Shown here in pieces: positions 1 through 12,270 of a stretch of 64,000 nucleotides of DNA; position 1 is the stretch's first letter; each line of letters opens with the position of its first letter. Made by a program: the position numbers and the translations under genes. The stretch lies in the NCBI RefSeq assembly GCF_002999335.1, contig NW_020312122.1, positions 1 to 64,000 on the forward strand. Reading direction: 5' to 3'. The notes below the pieces were generated by a model that made no database searches, was not told where the DNA came from, and worked only from the letters and a program-made list of their open reading frames with translations. The stretch is from Cyclospora cayetanensis. Taxonomy: Eukaryota; Apicomplexa; Conoidasida; Eucoccidiorida; Eimeriidae.

Positions 1-960
1 GCATGTGCTTCTCCAATCCAAGGCGATAATAGCTTCTTATTTACGGTAATTTTGAGCAGGGGCTTGAGGTGAACGCCCATGCGCTACACTCTTTCCTTGT
101 TCGGTACCACAGCCGGGCTGTGCCCAAAGGAGCTGATCAATGTCTCCGCGTTTCCCTTTCCAACCAAGCATACCCCACTCAATTTTCGCTTCATAAGTCA
201 AGATGTCTATGGAGGCTTGAAGAGTAGTAATCCAACTAGGCCAGCAACCTCCTCTGCACTATTAAAGCCACCATTAAAGTGCTCATTCTTCCAATAAACA
301 TGCTGCGAAGGTCTATCGTGTCTTTCGTTTGGAGGGTACAAAACGCGATACATCTCCAACCTAGAGATCGATGCGCGCTTGTCCAGCCCCTTGGTGCCAC
401 CCTACTTTTCTTCTCAGCATAGCCTCATTGACGCATTAATGGTGCAGGTGATGAGCTGACAAAGTATGCATCTCGACCAGACGCGGAGCTATTGCATTCA
501 CATAAGCTTGCAGCTCGGCCTCTGTCGCCATAACAAGCTTTGTGCCACCATAGCATTCATTGCCAAAGGGATCTTCCTGAATTCTTGTCGCACCGAATCA
601 TTTTCGAATGACCACTCGATTAGATCAAGAATATCAGATGACCATTTCACGGGAGTATGGCATCCTACTGCATCCCCAACCAGTCAATTAACGGGGAACA
701 GCTATTTTGAATCACGCCGTGCTACCAACCGTAAGAATTCACCTCAGAACTCCATAAGGAGGCACAAGGCTCCTGACTCTATACAAATGTCCACATAACG
801 GGAATTTATTTAAGGTCCTGTCAGGAAGCTCTGCTTCTTTCTTACCCTCTTCCCCCCAGAGTAGCGAGATGCGGGAATAGGGACAGCTAGGGCGCGCGTG
901 GACCCACCCTGCCGAGCATTCACAGCTACCTACAACTAGCATCTAGCGCAGACTGAAACA
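1..960 (-). mobile_element. Decayed chromovirus (Ty3/Gypsy-like) copy, partial, at left edge
   Basis: Bases 1-190 are nearly identical to 8451-8640, and about 215-960 matches about 9690-10330 at lower identity. On the minus strand the shared stretch 1-100 encodes a peptide beginning HLKPLLKITVNKKLL, which resembles the segment between reverse transcriptase and RNase H of Gypsy-type pol. Position 531 (minus) starts an ATG-led peptide MATEAELQAYVNAIAP that recurs in the copies near 10.0 kb and 23.6 kb; I read it as a gag-like N-terminus. Stops and frameshifts break every frame, so this is a relic. Which retroelement part each piece comes from is inference; the repetition itself is direct. Confidence 0.6.
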
Positions 961-1912
961 CCTTCTATTGCATCGAATTCTCGTTTCTCTGGAGTATACA
1001 AAAGATGCGGACTATCGAACCAAATGGTCTATCCTTGACCACTTCTTATTTAAATATCACTAGTGTAGTAGAAAGTGCCTCCGAATAGCTTGGCCCACAG
1101 CATGGGCCCACGGACACGGCAAACTCCCGTACAGACAGCTTACTTAGTCTTGCCTGATGAGCAGAATATTCGGGTGTATCAGTGTCACAAAAAGAATTTC
1201 CTGGCTACCTAGCTTTCCGACTGCCCCGCTACGTGAGGAGCTACCTCAGCCGGCAGGGCAACTAGCTACTACAGCGTTAAGGCAGCTGTCGGTCTTTACA
1301 CTTTTGTGCAGAGCTCTTCCTGTGCTATTCCGGCGCAGCAGCCAAAGGTCCGGTTAGCTGTGCTAGAGCCTGCTCCAAATATCAGAGTGTACACAAACTT
1401 CGGACGAGGCCGCACCCTTGACCTGTGCACCTCAAGCGTAAAAAAAATCGATGCTCAATGTGGGCTTCTATTCGTTGCTAAACTCTGCTTCCGTCGCATC
1501 CGCAGCCCGAGTCGGCTGAGCAGCCCCCACGAGCAACACGCACAAGCTTTTCTTCACACCTCGTCCTTCGCGTCTTCATCTTGATCGTGCCCAGTATCCC
1601 CTCCCCCACTTCAATTCTCCGTCTGACGCCTCAGTCAGCGGTAGGGGCAGGGTAACCAGCTAGAGCGTGAACGTCGGAAAGATGCTCGCCTTCCCTCAAG
1701 AAGCAACCAGTCCGCTCTACGTCTCCTACAGAACGGCCTTCAGCTCTTACTGCTTCGGTTTCTACTTCTGCAATGAGAGGAGAGGATTACAGAAAAGCCC
1801 TTACCTGTGTACTACGTGATGTCCTGAGGTGGCTTCTCTGCTGTATGCGATTGCTTCAGTCATTCTTGCGTTAAGATTTCGGCGGTCAGCGCCATATCCG
1901 CATCCACTGCCC
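961..1912. other. Gene-free stretch, nothing recognised
   Basis: Only short overlapping reading frames on both strands with no codon bias, domain or splice structure that I can support. The end next to 1913 probably includes the 3' untranslated region of the minus-strand gene. Confidence 0.4.
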
Positions 1913-3717
1913 TCACATTCTTTGGTTTGGTTGATGCTCTTGTCTCACTGCCTGCTGCTGCTCCACCTGCAGATGCTGCCCTTCCGACACTCCTCCTCCC
2001 GATTCAGCAGGGACTACAGGGGCCCCGATTCCCGAAGAAACCTCATTGGCGGCAGATTGACTGGCGTTTTTTTCTTCAACCTTGGGATCTGATCTAGGGG
2101 CATTCCTTTTGAGTGCTCGGAGTCTGGGATTGGCCTTTTCCTTCTTCTCTGCTGTGGCTTCTGGCGTCTGATCAGCGGCTTGAATCGCTTTTGGCTGCTC
2201 ACTTTTTTCTTTAAGTATGAGAAAAGCGCTAGCAGGAACCTCTCCCAATTCAATCCGGTTTTGTGCTTCAGCATATTCCCTTTGAAAGGAGAGAGATGTC
2301 CCCGCTAGGCAGCCTCTGGAGAGTGCATAAAGAGAGCTCAGCTGCAGCTGAACTCGAGCCAGTATCCGCCGCACGAGGGCTCTTGCGTGCGCATACGGCG
2401 CCTGAGGAGGACTGAAGCCCAAGTTCTGTGCCATTAATCTAAGGGTCCCCCCGTCTTCCTCATCAAACACAAGAGGTCGTGCAGGATAGCTCGGCAACTC
2501 AGAGAGAGAAGTGGATACAGGTGCATACATGCCACCGGGGAAAACTTCTTCCAAGAAATTCCAGACGTAGCGGCATGCATCTAGCTGTAACGCAAAGAGC
2601 TGAAGGACCCGAGGGAGCACGTGCCTAGTGAAGAACAACAAGCCCCTCTTATTCTTTTGAAAGCGGTCACCATATGTTAAGTAGCGTGCAACGGTGGCTA
2701 GATAACCATTCACCAGTTCCGCTGTATTTCTGCTTAACGAGTCCAATCCCCCCACAATCGAGACGGGGAGCACCTGGCCCCCGCCCGCTCCCCGCAATGC
2801 CTTGAGATGCTCACGAAAATCTGAATACAGCTCCACTAAGTCCGCAGGTGCACCCTGCAAATTCTTGTCAGGCCTTTGCTCCATATAGGCCTCCAGCATC
2901 CTGAACAACACACAATGAGGGCCACAGAGACGCGGATGCACAGTACGAGAGCATGCTGTAGCAGCTAGCAAACCCGAGCAGGGGCTGAGAGCGAGAGTCT
3001 GGGCTCAGGAGATGATGGCGCTACCCGTGTACAAACAACCCTCTTCGCACACAAATGGGAGCTAACTTGACTCTAACTGCGGCACAGAAGTAGAAGGAAA
3101 GGCGGAGGCGATATAAAGCCTTACTTTTTGGTGGGTGGATAGTTGGTAACGACATTCAGGGCCTTCCTATCGTCCTCTGGATCCTTGCATGCATCCCTCT
3201 CCACTGCAAATTGGAGCAGAGGCAGCTGAGACGCCAAGAGGAGATAAGCGGCGTTGCGTACCCCGCGCTTATCATCACCTGAAAGACCTAGGAAGTCCCT
3301 AAGCAGACCAAGATGCTCATGTAGAGGAACCCAAACAGCCTCTCTGCCATTGTTTGAGGCTAGGGTGGTGGAGAATGCTCCCGCAGCCTTGCGTCCAAAG
3401 TCAGAAAGCGTAGCTAAGGTGCCTCCACCCCCGGAAAAGTCGGAAGAACCTGATGATCCATCCCCTGAAGAGAACAGAAACTGGCCTACAGTGGGTGCCA
3501 CAGAGGAAATTACAGAGGCCAGCTGCTCCACGAAGGCCAGACTAGTAGAGGGGGCCGGCATTGACATCTCCGGGGAGGCCCTAGCGGAGTCTCCCACGAT
3601 TGCCTTCATACCCTCTATGCCGACATCGGATGACACATTGTGGATACATGAGCAAAGCACTAAAAGTACGGCAGGAGCCACTGCACGGCGGGGGCTGCCC
3701 CCCTCGCCTCTTGCCAT
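1913..3717 (-). CDS. Predicted secreted protein, two exons, family not recognised
   Basis: The two-exon model is exon 1 3717-3125 and exon 2 2900-1913, joined across a 224-base intron with a good donor (GTAAGG) and a pyrimidine-rich acceptor ending TTCAG; the phase fits exactly and gives about 526 residues. The protein starts MARGEGGSPRRAVAPAVLLV and has a hydrophobic segment ending near residue 30, as expected for a signal peptide. A Ser/Gly-rich stretch (about 95-110) is followed by a probably helical middle region of about 300 residues with Leu-rich segments (for example FFTRHVLPRVLQLFALQLDA). The last 130 residues are charged and Gln-rich, probably disordered. No domain is recognised. Secretion, possibly to a surface or apical organelle, is inferred only from the signal peptide. 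Confidence 0.7.
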
Positions 3718-4639
3718 TGCCTGACCTTCTTTGAGGAACTACAGCCGAATCAAGGCTACAAGGTAGAGGAACGCGGGTTCGATATCCCATAAACCGCGTG
3801 GAGCGAGGGCTTATGCTGCCGCAGCAAGCGAAACTCCTCCCACCCCTCTGCAGGGGAAAGCGAGTCAATCCGCAGCACGAGTCCTACAAGACTCTTCCTA
3901 CGCTGCCTCCGTACTTCTTCTAGTTATATGCATAGGAGGGAAAAGACCAACTAATCTAACCAAGGAACGGAAGAGGAACCGGTGATGGCTTAAATTGGGG
4001 GGAACTCTGTCGTAAGCAATGGATGCAGCGACAGCGGCCCCGCAGGACAGGATGCAGGTTCCGTCCCTAGGAAAGAGCGTGGGAAACAATATTTAAACTA
4101 AGGGCACAGGACACAGTTTTCCTATGCCCAATGCAAATCATAGTAGAACAGGAAGATATAGAGTGTCCGCCAAGGAGACAGGTGGGACCTGATAGAGGAC
4201 TCCGAATCTACTAGGCGTCCTCTGCGAAACGTGCACATAGCGCAAAGTTGTCGGCCTAGAATTGGCCTCTAAGAGAAGGAGTGAAATCAATCTGGAGAAG
4301 TTATTGGCTTCAAAGGGACTGTAATGGAAAGAAATGAGGTTACACGCAAAACCTGTAAAATACACCTTACTAGGGAACGCTATACAAAGGCCATCACAGC
4401 TATGCTTTGCATTCAGTTTATACTTTAGTATTTATTGACTGTATGGCTAACTGAGAGAAGGATTAGATTCATACATTAAGAGTGAATGCTGTATGGATGT
4501 GCGTCATTCGATTGTATGCATGGTATATGCGAATGCCGGATGTAACCCTAGGGTGAAGTTCCTTGCACCCCGGCAGTCGCTCCCCCTTCCAGGCAAGAAG
4601 CCTGTGGGATGGAATGGGGATGGGAGAATTCATCTAAGA
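3718..4639. other. Intergenic, nothing recognised
   Basis: No supported gene. It would hold the promoter and 5' untranslated region of the minus-strand secreted-protein gene that starts at 3717. Confidence 0.4.
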
Positions 4640-4835
4640 GAGCACTGCCTTTGTAGCGGGTTGCGCTGCACGTATACACTTTATACTACGCTGCATATAT
4701 GTTATTTAAAATTGGTGAAGAATCGACGCTTATTGCTTGGACTGTTCGCAGCACAAATTATTCTTTGTGTGTGTCTGTGCACTTGATGCTAGGTAAAACT
4801 AGTTGTGAATGCTCGAAATGCTTATAGCGTACAGG
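4640..4835. repeat. LTR-like dispersed repeat, copy A
   Basis: Weak but ordered similarity to about 10590-10790: an A/T-rich TTTAA...AAAA(A/T)CGGT-like block, then a TGTGTG...GTGC...GATGC block, then a GTGAATG(C/T)TC block, in the same order and orientation. The two copies flank the minus-strand chromovirus relic at 6.2-10.3 kb, so they may be its diverged LTRs. Boundaries are approximate. A third similar stretch lies at about 28280-28430. Confidence 0.35.
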
Positions 4836-6199
4836 AGAACGCACTCCAGCTGTCTCTACCCGCTCCTGTTGGAAACCTGAGGGGTATGAGCAAGAGAACA
4901 CCAGACTTCTCTAGAAAAGCACCCAACTGCTTTTACAAAGAAGGATTTGAGTCTGGCGCTAAGGGGCGCTTCACGGAGGCAGTAGGTGGATCAGTGAAAT
5001 TGGTACAACCGGATGGTTTGAAGCAGAGGTTCCCAGCCCCTACGCTGGCTGTCGATGCAGCAAGATGTTATTTGTTCCAGACTTGGAAAAAGCCAAATAC
5101 AAAGCCATCAAGTCTTCTTCGAAAAAACTTCCATCTTAAGCTGATAACGTCCCTCAGAGTTTTCTGCATGAAGGGAGAACAATCGCTGGCCTGCGCGTAA
5201 CTGCCCTCTCTCGGCACTCCAAGTGTTTGCATCTAGCTTAACGCAGCATCTACCGCATATGCTCACACCATTGTGTATGCTTATATAGAGCTAGCAGTAT
5301 CGTGCAACGAATTAGAACACAAACCAATTGGCCAGTTGCTTACTATTTCAACGCTAAACTATAACAGTGTACTAGAAGGTGTTTAGTTTTAGGGTGGACT
5401 GCTGCACTTTCTCCCCTCATTTCAGCACATACGCCCCTGTGCTCTTTACACACCCACCAAGACCGAAATCCTGCGAGAAAGCAAAAGAGTTTCTGCCCTA
5501 TTGACACTCTCCAAGCAGCCGAAAGCACAAAATACAGTGCGCGTCGGAGAGGTGCAGAGTGCATCAATCGCTAAAGTGAAGCTTATTGGAGTAAAGGCAC
5601 ACGCTATCCTAAATGGATGGGGATCGTACCAACACGACCGCGGAGGCGTGAGGGCTTCTTGACAGTAGAGCACTCGAATGTGTGAATCGCTAGCGACGAG
5701 AAAACGAAACAAAGAAAATTAGAATGCATAGGAGAAATCAAAGCACACACTGGTGCAGCAGCGCCTCCGCACATCACAGAGTAACTTCTGCATGCATACT
5801 AAAAGGCAAAAACGAATAACAGTTCAATTTGTCCTGGGGCGCTCTCAGATATATCGTTCCTTCATTTTTTCATGTGCCTATTTTGGGGCTTTGGCGTTGA
5901 CCACGCTGCATACATTGGGTGTAGGGGGTTTCCGGAACTATGCATGCGCTCAGGAAAAAGCAAATACCAAGAATCGCGAAAATTATCCTGTGGCGTTTAG
6001 CCTTGTGAACCAAGCACAGTCGCGAACTCTCCCGCTGGCAACGAAGTCCGAAAGAATCCCTCCTTCAATCACTGCGGTTGCTGTCGTCCTGCACATTTTT
6101 CTCTAGAGACTCCCCTCTACTCGCTGCGATTACAAGTTCTAAAATCAAGTAGGTCCAGTATCCTTATGGCTCCCTGTGAACCCTCCGCCTCCACACAAG
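4836..6199. other. Gene-free stretch, nothing firm
   Basis: Contains plus-strand reading frames at 4805-5200 (131 codons) and 5753-6106 (117 codons), with no recognised domain, no splice context and no clear coding bias. I do not call them genes. The region may be decayed retroelement sequence beyond the 3' end of the minus-strand relic. Confidence 0.35.
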
Positions 6200-9100
6200 T
6201 CGCGTTCCTGCGCTTCACTCCGCAACTCGTCGAAAATTTCCAAGCTTCTTACGAAGCCAACACTTGTAGGCTTGTGGGACATCCAACCTTTTAGGTAATT
6301 GATAGTCAAAAAGAGCACCGATTTGCGAGCAAGCTACGGATGCTCCTAGCCCTTTGGTGGCAAACATCTTTATCTGGTCACCTTCTGGTGTGCCTGGTTA
6401 AGCACGCCGATCGGCCTTCACCAAATATCCCGGCTCACCACTCACACCTTGCCAACGATAGCCATAATTCCATGCTTATCTCTCTGAAGCTTTGTGCATT
6501 CATTTGCGTACACCACCCAGCTGCTCTCGAATCCCTCCGCTGTCAAGAGCGCTTGCTGACCCTGCATCGTCCGGTCCAAGCCAGGATAAAGAGGAAATTT
6601 TCCAGAGCAGACCTGGGATTCGAAGGAGCACAGGGTAGGCAGTGCTGTTGTATCACAAGCCTACTTAGCACATGGTAGAGAAGCAAGCCAAAGAGCTAGA
6701 ATTTTGTGAGTAGTGAGTAGCAAATAACGCGTTTGAGTGCGGTTGGTGCACTCTTTCTGTCCGTCTGCCTCATGGAGGCTCGCAGTGACCATGTAATGGC
6801 CAATGTGTAGGCCGGTCGTGAAGACGCGCCAGAACGCACTGAATGCCTTTGGGTCCCTTTCAGAAACGCTAGTCCTCAAAAATCCACAAAGCTTCCAGAT
6901 GCAGCTTAATAGCGATTGAGCGCCTTCCTGAGCCTCGATATTGCTGGATCAAAGGACGAAATGGCATATTTGCTGGCTCTGTGGAGAATGGCATTGATAG
7001 TAGCCTGACCGATGACCTCAGGCTGCCTAGCAAACGCTTCCATACCCAGATATGTGCAACGCCTTTCAGGATGCGAAAGGCTTCGCAAAAGGCTGCGCTT
7101 ATTAGAGCTCATGGCCTCAGGTGCTGACAATCTGAGCATGACAGTGCACAATCCTCTGCAGCGGGACCCATTTCTGGCCACCAAATGGGTTGCTAGAGCT
7201 TTTCCATTGTAAAGTGCATCATTATGACCTCAGTAGGCATGGTCATGTGCTTTTCACGAAACACTATTGCGGACTGGAGCCAGAGTGTACAGGCGACGAA
7301 GTCCCCGCTTCAAACTGAAGCACAGCAGACCATCCTCAACGTCGTACTTCACCCCTTCTCGGATGCAGGGGTGTCAAAAACTTTAGACCTGCTCAACGTG
7401 GCCGACGCCTTGAATACCCATATAAAGTAGCTGTTGCGCTGCACATCAGTGAGTTACTGTGGTGCTGTGAGAGCGCATCGGGAAAAGGTTGGTAATGCCC
7501 TTAACAACTTTACTGGAAAGCCGTGCTGCAGGGGGCGCCCAGGCAGCCCACCAGCTCATGGACTATCAAGCTCTGTAAGCTCTTCATAAGTTGCATTAAT
7601 GCCTATTGGTTGACTCGGACAGTATGAAGTGCGGCCATTTTCCACGCCCCATCTCACCCCATGAAAGTATTCTCCTTCACTTGATATCTCTGCTCGGTGT
7701 CGGTGAAGCGATCAAAATTTAATCAACGTTTTGATTATTCAAGATGGTCACACCCTGTTAGGAGGGAATAACATCCACCGCTACCTCACTAGGTCGGCTG
7801 TTAGGGAGACGATACTCAGGCAGCGCGAGCACCAGAGGGTCTCTAAGGGGTCTGGCCAGCCTCCTTGATGCGGCATCCGCCGCTACTAGCCTGATCGCAC
7901 GGTGCCTTTTTCTTAGGATGATAGGTTAGTGGGGCAGCGTTCCAAGCAAATCCACGAATGGTATCTCCATAATAAGAGGCAACTCCAGAGAATGTAGCAA
8001 AGCCCTTGCGAGTGCGCCATGCGAAGGGCCATGTTTAGCTGCTTCAGGATTGCCGGATCCGAATCGATTCATATAAACAAAACAAACTATTAAAGGAAGA
8101 CACCTGTTCTCATGGAAAAGAACGCTTGCTTGCATTCGCATGCACTCCTTTCCCGCAACAGCTGAAGCGCGTGGCGTAGGTGCTGTAACTTCTCTTGAAT
8201 ATCTCGGCTTAAGAAAAGGCGTCGTCCCCTGCAGACAGCCATCCACCTCTCTTGGAGAATCTCATTAGCATTCGCAGCATTATGCCGTTAAGACTCAGAT
8301 GAGACATTCTGCAACCGGCATGCAGGCATACTCTATTTTGAGAAGCTATGTAGAGCGCCGTTTCATCCCTGTGATAAGGCTTAATGGGGTTTTTCAAAGC
8401 AGGGGCTGTGAAGTCACATTTCGAAGAGACTGTTGGTGCGCGTAGTTTGGCATGTGCTTCTCCAATCCAAGGCGATAATAGCTTCTTATTTACGGTAATT
8501 TTGAGCAGGGGCTTGAGGTGAACGCCCATGCGCTACACTCTTTCCTTGTTCGGTACCACAGCCGGGCTGTGCCCAAGGGAGCTAATCAATGTCTCCGCGT
8601 TTCCCTTTCCAACCAAGCATACCCCACTCAATTTTCCCTTCATAATATTTTGTCTTCCCAGATCGTGGAATCTAGGCTGGGGGTGCCTCGGGGAATAGCG
8701 TAATGGTGTGCGCTGGGCGACCAGCAGATGGTCAGCCTAATGGTTGCTCGTCATTATTTAGCACCTCCGCAACCTGCCCTTGATTTTCTGCCTAAGCCTG
8801 CTGTTCATCAGCCAAACGTTCAACAGCATGTCCTGTGAAGAACAGACATTTGATGGCACGCATACACAGAAACGTCTTTCCTCGCTGCTCCGCAGAGCTG
8901 CACGCACGAAGATTTTGCCATTCTTTGTTCAGGTACCGCCTCTATCCTGCTCTCCATAGATGATACAAGCGTTGTTGAAGAGACCAGGAGTTGCTTTTTC
9001 TAAGCACCTTCCGGTGTACTAATCTCTACAGCGCGCAGCAATAGCCGCATATGCGCCTTCCATTGGGTCTTACATGGCATACCGAGGCTCGCGTCGCGGC

Positions 9101-10330
9101 CCACGAGTCCAACGCAGAAGCTACGAACCGTGCTAACAGGACCCCATTCCGATTGGAACTAGAACCCAACTGCAGGAAACTTACCATTCCTTCCATTCTG
9201 CCATCCCTCAGCGGTCCTAAGTGTTAGGGACTGCGCTTACGTGAACAGATGCAGATTTGAACTTATACGCCATCTCCTCAGATGACGGCTTCACATCTGA
9301 GCTAAGTAACACTAGCAATTCACGTCCACTATTGTGAGCTTGCATCAGTGCGAAATTAGCTTGCGGTGGACTCCCAGCTGCGGATATGTCGTCCGTAGCC
9401 GCTTTCACTGCGCCACAGCCTGTTAGGGGGACGTCCCTTTCCCTGGTGCGTCATCTTTGTTCGCCAGCAGCATGCTTCTGCTGGGCGTAGTCCCATCGTT
9501 CAAGTTCGTCGGATTTTTGTGTGTGCATTAACCTCCGGGCTATGTATATGAATGGCTCACGATAGAAGCAGATACGTTGTTGTGGGGCTGAGTTTCCCTT
9601 GCTCCAGCCTTCTCAGGTCTCCCAAAGCTTCCTGTTGAGCAAATGTCTGTCTCGGCATAAACGCATGGGCCAAAGAGCTTATGAAAGCGTGAAGGGTAGT
9701 AATCCCCGCAGACAAAAAACTTGCTTTTAATCAGTAGGATCATCAGTAGAGTGCTTATCCCTCCAATCAACGTGCCGCGAAGGGCTCTCGTATTCTTCAT
9801 CTGGAGGGCACTGAGCGCGATACAGCTCCAACAAGCTAATTACATCTTTGCGCGCACGTCCATCCTTGCTGCCACCCTACTTTTTTTCTCAACAAAACCT
9901 CTTCGACGCTCTGATAGGCATTTGATGAGCTGAGAGGGCATGCGTTCCTACCAGATGCGAAGCTATTGCATCCACACAAGCTTGCAGCCCGGCCTCTCCC
10001 GCCCTAACGGGCCAGGCAATTGAATTTACGGGGAGCTGCCGCTTGAGCCATGCGGTGCTACCATAATGTAAGGTTCCATCCAGACTAATAATAAGACACA
10101 TGATTTCAGACTCAATACAAGTATCACATAATAGGAAGTTACTTGAGGTTTTTTCAAAGCATTCTTCTGTTTTCTTGCCCTCTTCCTCCATTGTGCAGTG
10201 ATGGGAAAGGGGGGACAGCTAGGGCGCGTGTGGATCGACTTTGTCAAGCACTCATAACTTGTGCATGAGGGGGGGTCCAGCTGCTTAAAACTATGTGATG
10301 CTACCAACTGTAACGCTTTACCCACAAACG
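6200..10330 (-). mobile_element. Decayed chromovirus relic (gag, RNase H, integrase, possible chromodomain), minus strand
   Basis: Reading down the minus strand: gag-like peptide EAGLQACVDAIASHLVGTHA (about 9995-9930); a second gag-like block to about 9690; an RT/RNase H-type segment at 8529-8330 containing KPLLK, W-x-x-EAHAKL and APALKNPIKPYHRDETALYI; an integrase-like LLHSLELPLIMEIPFVDLLG near 8010-7930; then SERDPKAFSAFW and EADGQKECTNR near 6865-6730, which match the Gypsy integrase pattern SDRDxxFxSxFW ... DGQTERxN. A weak chromodomain-like tail (KGW ... LEIFDEL) lies near 6310-6215. Stops and frameshifts occur throughout, so it cannot be active. Relative to the copy at the window start it carries about 1 kb of extra DNA (about 8648-9680). 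Confidence 0.65.
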
Positions 10331-10589
10331 CTGTACGGAGACATTACTCCGGACTCTATCCAAACCTAACTAAAATTCTGGAATGTTTTACAACAGATCT
10401 GCCGTCTCCCCCTGTCAGTGCTCGTTAGCGCTCCCAATGTATGGTATAGGGATAGCTAGAGTGGGCAACAGGAAAAATCATTGCATCTTCCTGCATCGAG
10501 AAAATGCCGAATACGCCATTTGTCGGTTCCCCATTAATTCCTAGACAAATACAACTTGTAGCAGGCTACACTGGGGAGAGGGGCTTTTG

Positions 10590-10795
10590 GCCACGCTAGT
10601 TGCATTTAATCAAAAATCGGTAAAGAAGGGATTAATTGATTTACGTGTTCGTATGTACTGATTCTTGCAGAGAAGTGTTAGCTCAACAAAAAAAGACGCA
10701 GTGTTGTGTGCATGTGCGCTAGATGCAATGTGAATCTGGCTGTGAATGTTCAGAGTGATTCGAGGGTACAGTTACGTGCTCTCTAGCTTTACGTA
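10590..10795. repeat. LTR-like dispersed repeat, copy B
   Basis: Partner of the repeat at 4640-4835 in the same orientation, flanking the minus-strand chromovirus relic. Shared blocks include AAAAATCGGTAAAGAA, TGTGTGCATGTGC and a GTGAATGTTC-type motif. Strongly diverged; the ends are not defined. Confidence 0.35.
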
Positions 10796-12270
10796 TTCCT
10801 TATAAAACCTTTGGACTAGAACTGCCAGCGCGCTATCCGTTTCCGCCACACAAGTCTTTGGTTCGTTCGCTCCTGCCGGCCAGCAAATCATGGAGGCTCT
10901 AATGGGAGTGTGTAAGAAAGCGGAAGGCTTCCTGAGAAACACTTAAACTCTTTCCATTGACGCTGTATGGAGTGCCTTATTAAGTTGGCCTTGGATGGAG
11001 CGCTACACAGCCCGCTACACCGCTACCCTTGGGGTGGGTAAGGTAATTTGGCGATTACATGCAGGCGGCTGAGGTTTACTTAGGCCACTAGTTGCTTCCA
11101 TCTGGTGCCTGCCATTACAGTGTACAAATACGATTCCTATTGGGATGCCATCACCATGCCAGTAAAACCAATCAAATCGAGTCGCGTCAGCTAGTGTATC
11201 GTTTTAGTTGTTTTTGTTCTCTGAGACGCTCAAGAAGTTGAGAGCTAAGAGCATCTTCTTTCGCCAAAAAAATCACGGAGGACCTGAGAATATATGTGAG
11301 CACTGCTTCGTTTCTTCGGTCTCGTGGCAGCCGCCTGGGGCTGGCGACAGACACTCAGCAAGCTGTCGCTGAGGGAAAGCGTTTGGCTATTACGCCGGGA
11401 TTTTTTCCTCTTAGGGGCTTTTTTAAAAGCTCTATGATAGTAAAATAATGATATATAATTGGAACGCAAGTGTTTTCTCGGTTCTGGGGTTTCCAGCTGA
11501 TTTCAGCTCTAACGGCTTAGATGGGCCCGTCAGTCAGCTGCTGGGTTCCGTCTTCGCAGTCATATGCATCTTGATGTCTATTTCTATGATATATCCAGAG
11601 GGTGACAAAGTTTGGTACTTGAGTTGTATATTTAAAGCTCGAATGTATTTCCGCTGGTTCTAAGCAAGCGGGGGCATTTTTTTCGTATGCTGCTGAGCAA
11701 CAGAAGCCGTGGGCGGTGCTTGGCTTCCATCTCGTGTTTCCCGCACTTCTTTTTTGCGAGTACAGAGTATACTTGCCACTTTATAAGTGTCTTCTCTCAG
11801 ATGCAAGGTAATAATTTCAGACACTTGTTGAGACTCTTCCCCGTCGTCGTGTGTATGTCCCTCCCTCCCCTTCTTTCCGTGCGTGTGTGTCTTAAACACT
11901 GCTATGCGCTGCTTTTCCCCGGCCGCATTTCTTCAGTGCCGCGCAAGTAGCTGCATGCTTTTGTATTGGGGCTGGAGCAGCCCACTTTCACAGCTAAACA
12001 TGGAGTGCTCCTGAGGATGCACAATGCACGGATGGGGCTCTATTCGAGCCAATTGTTATTACGAGCGCGACCAAACCACCTCGATATTCACTTATCATAT
12101 CGCGTTCCACGATCCTTTGTCCAGAGCTCTACCCCTTTTCGGGAGCAAACTGCTGGCCAATCCTTCCAGGACTTCTGTGCCGGAACCCGAGCTGCCCTTT
12201 TGCACACACCGGCCCCTCGGAAACTCTTGAGACTTCCACAGCTCAGCCGCAAGGTGTTTTCCATGAGAAG
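10796..12270. other. Upstream region of the CtIP-like gene, no supported gene
   Basis: Short frames only, for example 11245-11469 on the minus strand, which is basic and Ser-rich but has no recognised domain. The 3' part presumably contains the promoter and leader of the gene starting at 12271. Confidence 0.35.

Noticed and set aside
1..190. Exact repeat 1-190 / 8451-8640 as a recent segmental duplication
   Set aside because: The similarity continues at lower identity into other relic pieces and encodes pol-like peptide, so dispersed retroelement copies explain it better.
3254..3724. Plus-strand 156-codon frame
   Set aside because: Antisense to exon 1 of the secreted-protein gene, which has a signal peptide and a matching splice site.
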